Positions 7,314-14,363 of a stretch of 19,669 bases of DNA are shown here, one piece after another. The stretch's first letter is position 1. Each line of letters begins with the position of its first letter. This stretch comes from Planctomycetota bacterium (GTDB taxonomy: Bacteria; Planctomycetota; Phycisphaerae; WQYP01). Both the position numbers and the translations under genes were made by a program. The notes under the pieces are model-generated. The model had not been told where the DNA came from. It saw only the letters and a list, made by a program, of their open reading frames with translations, and did not search any database. Location: NCBI GenBank assembly GCA_023489375.1, contig JAMDCX010000054.1:1-19669 (forward strand), written 5' to 3'.

Positions 7314-7656
7314 GTAACCGTTCACGAAGTGATGATCGGGCAGGCTGGAAACCTGCACCACAAAGGGTATCCACGCGTTAAGGTCCACCAGAACGGGTGC
7401 GGCCCTATTTTTGGGAAAAAGTCCCATAGACATCATTTGTTTGCATATTTAAGCAGTATCCTGGGACCGCGGGCGTCTCGCCCGCCGTTGGGCCCCAAAG
7501 AACCGTTGGTACAGCATTGCCAGTGGATGTTCTGAATAGGGGCCTCGATTTGAAGGCCACTATTTCTGGCCTCACTCCGCCAGAACCGCCGCAACTCTGG
7601 CTCATCGGTATGGCCCGTGAATGGTTACACCCAGTCGTTCCTTCGTGAACGGTTAC
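7314..7656 (+). mobile_element. MITE, 343 bp, perfect 16-bp inverted ends and 8-bp target duplication
   Basis: The left end GTAACCGTTCACGAAG (7314-7329) is the exact reverse complement of the right end CTTCGTGAACGGTTAC (7641-7656). The flanking octamers CACTTAAA (7306-7313 and 7657-7664) are identical. Ends beginning GTAA together with 8-bp duplications are characteristic of IS66-family insertion sequences. No transposase fits in 343 bp, so it must be mobilised in trans. It carries two palindromic modules: GGGCAGGCTGGAAACCTGC near the left end, and GCGGGCG-TCT-CGCCCGC at 7469-7485. A second end-like sequence CCGTGAATGGTTAC lies just inside the right end (7614-7627). Confidence 0.88.
7469..7485 (+). 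repeat. GC-rich hairpin module inside the 343-bp MITE
   Basis: GCGGGCG and CGCCCGC pair over 7 bp around a TCT loop. The same hairpin, with matching flanks (CTGGGA before it, CGTTG after it), occurs in reverse orientation in the 300-bp MITE at 14734-14749. Confidence 0.8.
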
Positions 7657-7768
7657 CACTTAAAAGCGCCGGAATCACAACAGTTATTTTGTTCGTTGTT
7701 CGTTGTTTTCCTTCTCCGTTTCCCCCGTCCCTCTGTGCCCTCTGTGATCTCTGTGGCAGATTATTTTT

Positions 7769-7824
7769 TAGTATTTGGTATTTGGCATTTATGCTAAATG
7801 CTCCATGCTACATGCTAAATACTA
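7769..7824 (+). repeat. Two-tier inverted repeat with ATGCTAAAT iterations
   Basis: TAGTATTT (7769-7776) pairs with AAATACTA (7817-7824). Inside it GCATTTA (7785-7791) pairs with TAAATGC (7795-7801) around a 3-nt loop. The segment repeats ATGCTAAAT twice with ATGCT steps between. It could form a cruciform or an RNA hairpin. Confidence 0.65.
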
Positions 7825-8061
7825 CATGCCCCCATATTCACTTCAATTCCGCGGCCAACTCCCTGGCTGGCTAACATATAATCGGTGAAATCTGTGTAAT
7901 CTGTGGATTACCCCACCCCCCGGCCATCGTTGCTCGTTGCTTATTGTTATTGATATATCACCTCTAAGCGGTGGCGCGACCCACGGTCGCGGCGTAACAT
8001 CGCGGCGGGTTAAACCTGCCGGCTCGCACCTTCGTCCCCCGTCCTAACTCCTATCTCCTAC

Positions 8062-8095
8062 ATTCTATTCATTATTCATTATTCATTACTCATTG
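8062..8095 (+). repeat. ATTCATT tandem tract
   Basis: Imperfect 7-bp iterations (ATTCTATTCATTATTCATT and onward) end in the 18-mer that is complementary to 7269-7286. Confidence 0.7.
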
Positions 8096-8139
8096 TTTAT
8101 GATTAACGGTTATGGCACCGTGAATGGTTACATAATTTC

Positions 8140-8151
8140 GTAGCTGTGCAT
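8140..8151 (+). repeat. Third copy of the GTAGC-GTGCA end-like sequence
   Basis: GTAGCTGTGCAT directly follows the octamer ATAATTTC (8132-8139), just as GTAGCCGTGCAC does at 7087 and 7219. No matching right end was found downstream, so this is either an element remnant or the original target sequence. Confidence 0.5.
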
Positions 8152-8283
8152 ATAGCGGAGGATTATACATGATCGAGCGTTGAACACCGCTTGTGATGCA
8201 GGTGCTATAGGAGCAATTTTTGCGTCACTTACTGGACAATGCTCTTGCAGTACCGTAACACCTTGCGGTGGCCGATAATCCAT

Positions 8284-8304
8284 TTTCAAATCTCAAATTT
8301 TAGA
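8284..8304 (+). repeat. AAATCTC-type dispersed tract
   Basis: TTTCAAATCTCAAATTTTAG resembles the tracts at 15588-15646 and 19299-19327. It lies in an otherwise featureless 450-nt stretch (8140-8597). Confidence 0.55.
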
Positions 8305-8597
8305 TACGAGACGAGAGGTATCTTGTCTGCATGGACATTTGGGCCTGTCCTGCGCCCACAGTCACGGAGGCAGCTTGCCCGCAGGCGCGAATGGTACCAT
8401 AATTCCTTGCCCCGGCGATCAACTGCCGCTTCGGCGGAAAACCATTGTCGTTCTGTACACGTCGCCGTAAATAATTGCGCTGGTGCTCTGGCACACCTAT
8501 AAATTAGGATGTCCAAGATCACTAAAGATGCAATTCATAATGCGATTCGCGCCGCCATATTCTAAAATCATGCTGCGACAGAGCGCCAGGCCGAGGC

Positions 8598-10310
8598 TCA
8601 ACCTTCCAGACCACCACGATATTTCTTGGCCGGACGCTCGGATTCCGAGGATTCCCGTTCTTCACCCCATTGGGCACGTTTAAGCGAGAGACCGATCTTG
8701 CGGTCCTCAATATCCACGCGGAGAATCTTGACTTCCAGTTCATCGTCCAATTTAACCATCTCCTGCGGATTTTCGATCTTGTTATCGGAAAGTTCGCTGA
8801 TGTGCAGCAGCCCTTCCAATCCCGGTTCGAGTTCCACAAACACGCCAAAGTTGGTAATTTTGGTAACTTTGCCTTTGACGATCATACCAGGGTGATAATT
8901 GGTGGGGATGGCGTGAAGCCATGGGTCTTCCGCTAATTGCTTGACCCCCAGGGCTACGCGATTCTTTTCCTGATCCACACTAAGCACAACGCACTGGAGA
9001 GTATCGCCTTTCCGGATCATCTCACTGGGGTGAACAATTTTCTTGGTCCAGCTCATATCACTGATGTGCAGCAGGCCGTCGATGCCTTCTTCAATTTCAA
9101 TAAATGCCCCATAATTGGCCAGATTGCGGACCTTGCCGGCAACCACCGTTCCGGGTGGATATTTTTCCGCCAGAACGGTCCAGGGATTGGCTTCAGTCTG
9201 TTTAATGCCCAGGCTGATTTCCTGTTTACCCTTATTGACTTCCAGTACCACGACGTCTACTTCTTCACCGACTGAAAGCATTTCTCCAGGATGATTGATG
9301 CGCTTGGTCCAGCTCATTTCGGAGATATGGACAAGCCCTTCCACCCCTTCTTCCAGCTTCACAAAAGCGCCATAACTCATGATGTTGGTGACCTGACCCT
9401 TGATACGCGTGCCGACCGGGTATTTCTCATCAACATGCTCCCAAGGCGAAGCCTGCTTCTGTTTCAATCCCAAAGCGATTTTTTCTTTATCCTGGTCCAC
9501 ATTCAGAACCACTACCTCAATTTCCTCGTCCAGCCTGACAATATCGGAGGGATGATTGATGCGCCCCCAGCTCATATCGGTAATATGCAACAGGCCGTCC
9601 ACTCCGCCGAGGTCTATAAAGGCGCCAAAGTCGGCAATATTTTTTACTACTCCTTTGCGCAACTGGCCCACCGCAATTTCATCAAAGAGCTTTTGTTTGG
9701 CTTCGCCGCGGTGGCGTTCCAGCAGCTTACGGCGGCTGATGACAATGTTGCGGCGCTCCAGATCAATTTTCAGAATTTCCGCATCAATGGTTTTGTTAAT
9801 AAACTCACCAATGTCCGATGGACGGCGAATATCCACCTGCGAAGCCGGAAGAAATACCGGCACCCCGATGTCCACCAGCAGACCGCCCTTGATTTTACGA
9901 AGGACTTTTCCGCTGATGGGATCGCCTTCTTTTTTCGTATGAACAATGGTTTCCCAGCCAATAATACGATCCGCCTTGCGTTTGGAAATCTGCACGAGTC
10001 CATTTTCAGATTCCACCTGCTCCAGCAGAACGGTAATTTCATCACCGACTTCAACGGAACCAGGATCATCAAATTCGCGCATCAGCGAAAGTATCCCTTC
10101 ACTTTTCAGTCCGATTTCCAGAACCACATCGTCACCACGGATGTTGACAACTTTGCCCTTCAACATCGAGCCGTTGGTAAAACTGTTGCCGCTTTTTTCC
10201 AGCAGCCCGCCGATTTCACCCGCGCCGAGATTTTCAAACTTGTTCTGGACTTCTTGAGTGGCGGAATTATCATCAAGCCCCAGTTCTTTGAGGAGGGAAA
10301 AATTAACCAT
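8598..10310 (-). CDS. rpsA: 30S ribosomal protein S1
   Basis: 570 residues, close to the usual length of six-domain S1. The OB-fold S1 repeats lie at about 48-110, 131-195, 215-285, 301-372, 387-458 and 475-545. Domains 3 to 6 carry the canonical G.V..I..YGAF(V/I).(L/I)..G..GL(L/V)HIS(E/D)MSW pattern, while domains 1 and 2 are divergent, as expected for the ribosome-docking part (domain 2 reads GLLVDIGVPVFLPASQVD). S1 binds the 30S subunit and unfolds and recruits mRNA, particularly where SD sequences are weak. The last 25 residues are charged and disordered. Its own SD is poor, which is common for S1 genes, since they are autoregulated in well-studied bacteria. A strong promoter candidate lies about 190 nt upstream. 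Confidence 0.96.
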   Translation of the reverse strand: MVNFSLLKELGLDDNSATQEVQNKFENLGAGEIGGLLEKSGNSFTNGSMLKGKVVNIRGDDVVLEIGLKSEGILSLMREFDDPGSVEVGDEITVLLEQVESENGLVQISKRKADRIIGWETIVHTKKEGDPISGKVLRKIKGGLLVDIGVPVFLPASQVDIRRPSDIGEFINKTIDAEILKIDLERRNIVISRRKLLERHRGEAKQKLFDEIAVGQLRKGVVKNIADFGAFIDLGGVDGLLHITDMSWGRINHPSDIVRLDEEIEVVVLNVDQDKEKIALGLKQKQASPWEHVDEKYPVGTRIKGQVTNIMSYGAFVKLEEGVEGLVHISEMSWTKRINHPGEMLSVGEEVDVVVLEVNKGKQEISLGIKQTEANPWTVLAEKYPPGTVVAGKVRNLANYGAFIEIEEGIDGLLHISDMSWTKKIVHPSEMIRKGDTLQCVVLSVDQEKNRVALGVKQLAEDPWLHAIPTNYHPGMIVKGKVTKITNFGVFVELEPGLEGLLHISELSDNKIENPQEMVKLDDELEVKILRVDIEDRKIGLSLKRAQWGEERESSESERPAKKYRGGLEG

Positions 10311-10781
10311 AAACGACCTGAAACCTTTCTCCGCATTATCCGCAATAGTATATGAATCAGGGGCGGATATGACGGTAGATAACGTCCGGACCAGACTTTT
10401 TTCCAGTGGCTACATCGCCTGTGGAATCCCGGGCTGATGCCGTACCGGGCGTATCCAGCGCCGGAAATATGCCTTGGTTGACACGCCACCGGTCGGTGGA
10501 TAGACAGGCAGTATACAACAATGAGGAAATAATTCAAATGCTGAAAATTTTACCCAATCCACTTCGTATGTTAACGCGTTATTAATACTACCGCGTTTAT
10601 ACCGGCGGCGCCGACATCATGGCCCTGCACAGCGCCGAAATGTCGCGCGGAACTCTGTTGGAGACACAACGCGCAACTAACCACAGATCAAGAGGTTCCA
10701 CAAGTATGGAACATGAAGATCAGCCTGGTGGTCCTGAATGTATCAAAATGTAACGCACCACAATATCCATGATCCGTTTGG
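10311..10781. other. Leader and upstream region of rpsA, no gene seen
   Basis: On the minus strand this contains the promoter at 10510-10537 and then a leader of about 190 nt. Within the leader, CCACC (10486-10490) and GGTGG (10495-10499) form a short stable hairpin with a GGTC loop, right at the predicted 5' end. The part beyond the promoter (10540-10781) shows no coding signal. It holds TAATACTA followed by ACCGGCGG (10583-10608), an arrangement that recurs at 13849-13875. Confidence 0.6.
10510..10537 (-). promoter_or_regulatory. Candidate sigma70 promoter for rpsA
   Basis: Reading the minus strand: TTGAAT (-35, plus-strand 10532-10537), a 16-nt spacer, and TATACT (-10, plus-strand 10510-10515). 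This is 4/6 and 5/6 agreement with the consensus. Transcription would start near 10503, giving a leader of about 190 nt before the rpsA ATG at 10310. Confidence 0.55.
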
Positions 10782-11048
10782 TTAATCGGTTTGGCCGTGA
10801 ACGATTACAGTTGGTTTCCCATGCGGCGGATGGCGGGCGTGGGACAGGGCTTTTTCAGGCGGCATGGCGGTGGCGGGAGCTGGTTGGGAGACGGGTGCGG
10901 GTTGTGTTGTGGCCGGCGCGGTTTCAGATTTTCCGGATTGCAACACGCGGGCAAAACTGACGATAATGAGGGTCAGAAGAATCAGCAGGTAAAGCCGCAG
11001 GGCCAGCAGAGAAATCCTGACCAGCGGCGTCATTTTCATTCGTGGCAT
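10782..11048 (-). CDS. Small one-helix membrane protein, 88 residues
   Basis: The protein begins MPRMKMTPLVRISLLALRLY and continues into a strongly hydrophobic segment (residues 9-34, ending LLILLTLIIVSFARVL). A Pro/Ala/Thr-rich stretch follows (44-65, TTQPAPVSQPAPAT), then a basic His/Pro-rich end. That is a membrane anchor with a probably extracytoplasmic low-complexity tail. It starts 27 nt after the stop of the MgtE_N/CBS gene on the same strand, so it may be the third gene of that transcript. The final codons (VIVHG) are encoded by a MITE end at 10793-10808, so the native C-terminus may have been replaced. No family was recognised, and the SD is weak. It could still be a chance frame, but its composition argues otherwise. 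Confidence 0.55.
   Translation of the reverse strand: MPRMKMTPLVRISLLALRLYLLILLTLIIVSFARVLQSGKSETAPATTQPAPVSQPAPATAMPPEKALSHARHPPHGKPTVIVHGQTD
10793..10808 (+). repeat. Solo MITE end inside the 3' end of the small membrane-protein gene
   Basis: GGCCGTGAACGATTAC matches the family right end GGCCGTGAACGGTTAC at 15 of 16 bases, with the same A variant as the solo end at 5953-5966. No opposing end with an 8-bp duplication was found within about 200 nt on the left. Confidence 0.6.
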
Positions 11049-11075
11049 TAGGCACCTGTTTCCATACGGACTTCA

Positions 11076-12407
11076 TCACACTCGCAAACGGCTCATCAAC
11101 CCTTTGGTAATGTCATTGAAATGAATCACACCCAGCAGATGATCGTGCGGATCCACCACCGGCAACATCCGAAAATGATACTTCAGGAACAGCTCCGCCA
11201 GATCGTCGCGGGTGTCATCCGCCGCGGCGGTTACCACTGGTGAAACCATAAGCTCGCCCAGCATCTGGGTATCGTGTGCCAGCACCAGATCGCGCAGGTC
11301 GACCACGCCCAGAAGCAATTTATCTCCCGGTTGAACTACGTAAATGTACGATATCGCATCATGCGGTTTGCCCGAGCCCCGAATGGAGGCCAGCACCGCA
11401 CCGACTGGAGTTTCTTTCGGCAAGGCCAGATAATCCTCGCTGAGCATGGACTGGGCAACGGCTTCCCGTTGGGACAGGAGCTCTCCAATTCGCTGCGCCT
11501 GCTCCGCGGGCAGCAACCGCATCATCTTGACCGCATCTTCATGCGGCAAAACGGAAAGTAAATCCGCTAATTGCGGAATCGACATTTCCTGAAGAATTTT
11601 AGTAGCCCGCTCCTGCCGCAGATCGGCGATAAGCTGACGCTGGGTACGCGGCTCGGCTTCCACGAGCGTTTCCGCGGCGGTATCAGGAGCCAGGGCGGAA
11701 AACAGGGCCTGCTGCTCCTTGCCGGTAAGTTCCTCCAGCGTGTCGGCTAGATCCTCCGGAGGCAGTTCGGCAATCTGCTTCCGGGTGATGGATAATCGGA
11801 CCGCATCCCGCGTCAGGGCATCTTCCAGAGAGAGCGGCTGCACATATTTCCAGTTGATGAGGTTTTCCCGGGCGTGGAATATCCGGGATAGACCCCACCG
11901 GCGCAGAAACCCATTGAAGGAAATATCCACATGTACAAGAATCATGCGCTCATGTGATACCAGCAGATGTACATCATTGACCACCTCGGTGCGCCGGCCA
12001 TCCATATCAAAAATCGTCTTTCCCATCAGATGCGATTCCAGCAAGATCCAACCCGGCTGGTCAATGAAGCGCGGAAAGCCTTTTCCACACGACACGGTGG
12101 CCGGATCGGGTTGTTCGGGGGCGGAGACGAACACATAATCATCATCAATGCGCGTCACCTTGGCCCACGGAATCAACTCCACGGGTTTTCCCCAGCCATG
12201 TTCCACCAGAATGCCGGTGGCTTCAGGATAGGCGTCGGTCATTTTGAAGGCAATATCGGAAATTTTCCCGACGCGTTCAGATATTGTAGCCAGGCATATT
12301 TTACGCCCGCGCAATTCAGAATAGTAAAAAGTGCGGTAATCCCGGACGCCGTTGGCGGGGCCGGCCGGCGTTGATGGCGGAGAAGAACCTGAAGCTAATT
12401 TGGGCAT
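11076..12407 (-). CDS. MgtE_N/CBS-pair protein with PRC-like N-terminus, no channel domain
   Basis: 443 residues and soluble throughout. Residues 28-95 and 120-190 look like two PRC-barrel-type beta domains (ELRGRKICLATISERVGKISDIAF; LLESHLMGKTIFDMDG). Residues 210-310 match the MgtE N-terminal superhelix (ELPPEDLADTLEELTGKEQQ, VLPHEDAVKMMRLLP). Residues 319-380 and 387-440 are a CBS pair (MLSEDYLALPKETPVGAVL; LMVSPVVTAAADDTRDDL, then FRMLPVVD..DHLLGVI). In MgtE this N-CBS block binds Mg2+ and gates the pore, but here the membrane domain is absent. The gene begins 16 nt after the Nramp-like gene, so the likely partner is that transporter. I infer a Mg2+- or nucleotide-responsive regulator. 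The upstream SD is weak. Confidence 0.85.
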   Translation of the reverse strand: MPKLASGSSPPSTPAGPANGVRDYRTFYYSELRGRKICLATISERVGKISDIAFKMTDAYPEATGILVEHGWGKPVELIPWAKVTRIDDDYVFVSAPEQPDPATVSCGKGFPRFIDQPGWILLESHLMGKTIFDMDGRRTEVVNDVHLLVSHERMILVHVDISFNGFLRRWGLSRIFHARENLINWKYVQPLSLEDALTRDAVRLSITRKQIAELPPEDLADTLEELTGKEQQALFSALAPDTAAETLVEAEPRTQRQLIADLRQERATKILQEMSIPQLADLLSVLPHEDAVKMMRLLPAEQAQRIGELLSQREAVAQSMLSEDYLALPKETPVGAVLASIRGSGKPHDAISYIYVVQPGDKLLLGVVDLRDLVLAHDTQMLGELMVSPVVTAAADDTRDDLAELFLKYHFRMLPVVDPHDHLLGVIHFNDITKGLMSRLRV

Positions 12408-12423
12408 AATACGACCCGTTCTA

Positions 12424-13794
12424 TTAAAGCCAATGGAAAAAGCGACCGGCGCGATGCCAGAATACAGGTTCCATTACATCTGGAAATATCTGCGTTATAC
12501 CATACAGTGTGGAAACCAAAATAACGAATAAGGCGATGGACCAGTTGGCGATGTTCTGCCAGCGGGTATTGACATATTTTCCCATGACCTCCTTGTCATT
12601 GAGAATCAGAATCAGAAAGAAAAGACTTGATGGCAGCAGCGTTACCGCAACCACCTGGACAAAAATGGTGATGTCATTTTGTACTGCGATGCTGGCAGTG
12701 ACGGAAACCACACCCGCCAACAGCAACATGACCACATAGGCCACATAAAACCAGGGCGCATCGCGCACGGACTTGTTCAGTGAATGTGCCCAGCCGAACA
12801 ATTCACCCAGCGCCCAGCTTGTGGAAAGAGATACGCATAAAGCGCCCAGCAACCCCGCATCAAACAGGCCAATGGCGAAAAGAACCTCGGCCCATCGGCC
12901 CCAATCCGTCCCGGCCGGCATAACCTTGGGCATTTGCATGGCTCCCTGCTGGGCTGAAGTTACCACCATCTTCCCATGCGGATTGAAATAAAACACGCCT
13001 GCGGTGGCTATAATAATAAAGGCAGCCACCACACATGTTAAAAGAGACCCGGCGAAGGTATCAATTTTCCCCATCTTGATATCGTGGACATCCATGCCCT
13101 TATCCACAACCGCCGACTGTTGAAAAAATATCTGCCAGGGCGTAATTGTCGTGCCGATATTGGCCATAATTAACGTAATCATGGCCGACATCGGCAAAAT
13201 TCCCACCAGGGTCGGAGCATAGAATCCTTTCCCCACCGCCAGCCAGCCGGCTTTGACGTTCCCCGTCTGCATAGCCCAGAATGCCGCCGGAATGTATACG
13301 AAATTGAAAAGACAGAAAAACATGGTGAGTTTTTCAAAGGTCCAATATTTTCCGGTCACGACAATGCCAAAAAGCAACAGTGTCACGCCTATGAATGTAA
13401 TCCAGGCGGGAATGCCGAAAATGCTCATGGCCTGAGTCATGCCTATATATTCAGTCACTAAGGTAAGCCAATTCACCACCGCCAGGTCAAAAATGGAAAA
13501 ACAACCCCAGAACGGGCCAAAGGAATCGAATATGGCCTCCGCATGGCCGCGCTTGGTCACCGCGCCGAGCCGTACCGTCATTTCCTGCACGTAATAGGCC
13601 ATCGGCACGAGGATGATAAACGCCCATAACAGATTAAATCCCGTCAAGGATCCGGTCTGAACATACGTGGATATACCGCCGGCGTCGTTGTCGGCAATCA
13701 TGGTGATCATGCCCGGGCCAATGACCGCGGCCAGCAGCAGCATGCGCCGGCGCGACCGCCCCAGGTAGTGAATAGTTTTATTAATCCAATACAC
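12424..13794 (-). CDS. Nramp-family metal transporter with NRMT-like (Mg2+-type) motifs
   Basis: About 456 residues with 11-12 hydrophobic helices, an Nramp/SLC11 fold. Counting from the TTG at 13797, TM1 reads IGPGMITMIADNDAGGISTY, with DNDAGG (36-41) replacing the canonical DPGN. TM6 reads ANIGTTITPWQIFFQQSAVVDKG (212-234), so the MPH motif is changed to TPW. The Met that gives Mn/Fe Nramps their soft-metal preference is therefore missing. Loss of that Met is a published trait of Nramp-related magnesium transporters (NRMTs), so Mg2+ uptake is the likeliest role. It is the first gene of a minus-strand group with the MgtE_N/CBS protein. GTG 13794 is preferred because AGG lies 6 nt upstream; TTG 13797 is the alternative. 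I left the symbol blank because mntH would imply Mn2+. Confidence 0.9.
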   Translation of the reverse strand: MYWINKTIHYLGRSRRRMLLLAAVIGPGMITMIADNDAGGISTYVQTGSLTGFNLLWAFIILVPMAYYVQEMTVRLGAVTKRGHAEAIFDSFGPFWGCFSIFDLAVVNWLTLVTEYIGMTQAMSIFGIPAWITFIGVTLLLFGIVVTGKYWTFEKLTMFFCLFNFVYIPAAFWAMQTGNVKAGWLAVGKGFYAPTLVGILPMSAMITLIMANIGTTITPWQIFFQQSAVVDKGMDVHDIKMGKIDTFAGSLLTCVVAAFIIIATAGVFYFNPHGKMVVTSAQQGAMQMPKVMPAGTDWGRWAEVLFAIGLFDAGLLGALCVSLSTSWALGELFGWAHSLNKSVRDAPWFYVAYVVMLLLAGVVSVTASIAVQNDITIFVQVVAVTLLPSSLFFLILILNDKEVMGKYVNTRWQNIANWSIALFVILVSTLYGITQIFPDVMEPVFWHRAGRFFHWL

Positions 13795-13797
13795 CAA

Positions 13798-14241
13798 ACA
13801 CCTGATCTTTTAACAACATGGTTTCAGGATTACACGCCTGCCGGGCGGTAATACTAACGGCGGTATGACCGGCGGCTTCCCTACTTTGCCGTGGTCGGAC
13901 AACACTTTACCGGTATATTAATACCGGAATTCTAAATTATGTCAGCGCCTGTGAACTTTGTCACGCCAAACAGCAGTCGTTCACGACTTGTTGGCCCGGT
14001 CAGGTTCATCATATTACGGCCGGTAAAAAGAATATTTTCTCCCCTCGACGCTCGTTTTGCAGCATTTTTCCAGCGTATTTTTGATGGCTGTGGACTTTAC
14101 AAATATCGGAATGCCAATCCATACTGACCCGAAAAGCTAATACAAACCTCGAGAAACTTTAACACCATGTTAACTTGTAATTGGGTACGAAACTGGGATT
14201 ACGGTGCGCCATGAACAGGTAGCATATCCAATCTCGACTTA
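13798..14241. other. Upstream region of the Nramp-like gene, no gene seen
   Basis: 444 nt. It holds the candidate promoter and palindrome at 13910-13945 and a TAATACTA...ACCGGCGG block (13849-13875) in the predicted leader. A 62-codon plus-strand frame at 13939-14127 has no SD and no recognisable features. Nothing else was identified. Confidence 0.6.
13910..13945 (-). promoter_or_regulatory. Candidate promoter with overlapping inverted repeat for the Nramp-like operon
   Basis: Minus strand: CTGACA (-35, plus-strand 13940-13945), a 16-nt spacer and TATTAA (-10, plus-strand 13918-13923). The inverted repeat CCGGTAT-ATTA-ATACCGG (13910-13927) covers the -10 box, as an operator for a metal-responsive repressor might. 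The leader would be about 115 nt. The -10 match is only 4/6. Confidence 0.35.
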
Positions 14242-14363
14242 GTAACCGTTCACGGTCATGTCGATGGGCCAGAATTATCGCGGTTTTGATATAGCCCAAA
14301 GGGTGGGAATCCCTTGTGGTGCAGGCTTCCAGTCTGCCCAGTCGCCCCTTCGTGAACGGTTAC
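14242..14363 (+). mobile_element. MITE, 122 bp, short type, perfect 8-bp target duplication
   Basis: The left end GTAACCGTTCACG (14242-14254) and the right end CGTGAACGGTTAC (14351-14363) are exact complements. The flanks are identical TCGACTTA octamers (14234-14241 and 14364-14371). The interior contains GTGGTGCAGGCTTCCAGTCTGCCCAG, split here as the module GTGCAGGCTTCCAGTCTGC plus CCAG. It is in the same orientation as the 19074 copy and shares its overall layout, but is more diverged. It encodes nothing. Confidence 0.88.

Larger units (their letters stand above)
7219..8131 (+). mobile_element. Larger nested MITE-like element, 913 bp including an inner MITE
   Basis: The left end is GTAGCCGTGCAC and the right end CACCGTGAATGGTTAC. 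The flanks are identical ATAATTTC octamers (7211-7218 and 8132-8139). Subterminal inverted 18-mers (caatgagtaatgaataat at 7269-7286 and its complement at 8078-8095) support it as one unit. It contains the 343-bp MITE at 7314-7656; without that insert and its extra target copy it would be about 562 bp. It has no transposase. Because the left flank is shared with the neighbouring 124-bp element, and GTAGC-GTGCA recurs beyond the right flank, this boundary is less certain than those of the other copies. Confidence 0.55.
7008..8597. other. 1.6-kb gene-free repeat island between ribF and rpsA
   Basis: No credible gene was found on either strand. Most of the space is taken by three MITE-type elements (7087-7210; 7219-8131 containing 7314-7656). 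The rest is low-complexity sequence: GTTCGTT and CTCTGTG tandem runs (about 7689-7756), a two-tier inverted repeat (7769-7824) and ATTCATT runs (8062-8095). 8140-8597 is a further 450 nt with no coding signal apart from an AAATCTC tract. The 3' ends of both flanking genes do not face it: ribF is transcribed away and rpsA towards it. No clear terminator for rpsA was seen. Confidence 0.8.

Noticed and set aside
7093..7874. Several 60-90 codon frames in the repeat island
   Set aside because: They run across MITE ends and low-complexity repeats, have no SD and give no protein-like pattern.
7087..8151. CRISPR array
   Set aside because: The repeated units are few, unevenly spaced and explained by transposon ends and octamer duplications; no cas gene is present.
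8239..8522. Overlapping short frames on both strands after rpsA
   Set aside because: No SD, no conserved motif, and one includes the AAATCTC tract.
9291..10355. 354-codon plus-strand frame opposite rpsA
   Set aside because: It is the antisense shadow of a well-conserved S1 gene; the product has no recognisable domain and no SD.
13798..13917. Magnesium riboswitch (M-box) in the Nramp-like leader
   Set aside because: The leader is only about 115 nt and I could not find the multi-helix M-box layout; only simple short inverted repeats are visible.
13939..14127. 62-codon plus-strand frame upstream of the Nramp-like gene
   Set aside because: It overlaps the predicted promoter, has no SD, and its composition does not look selected.
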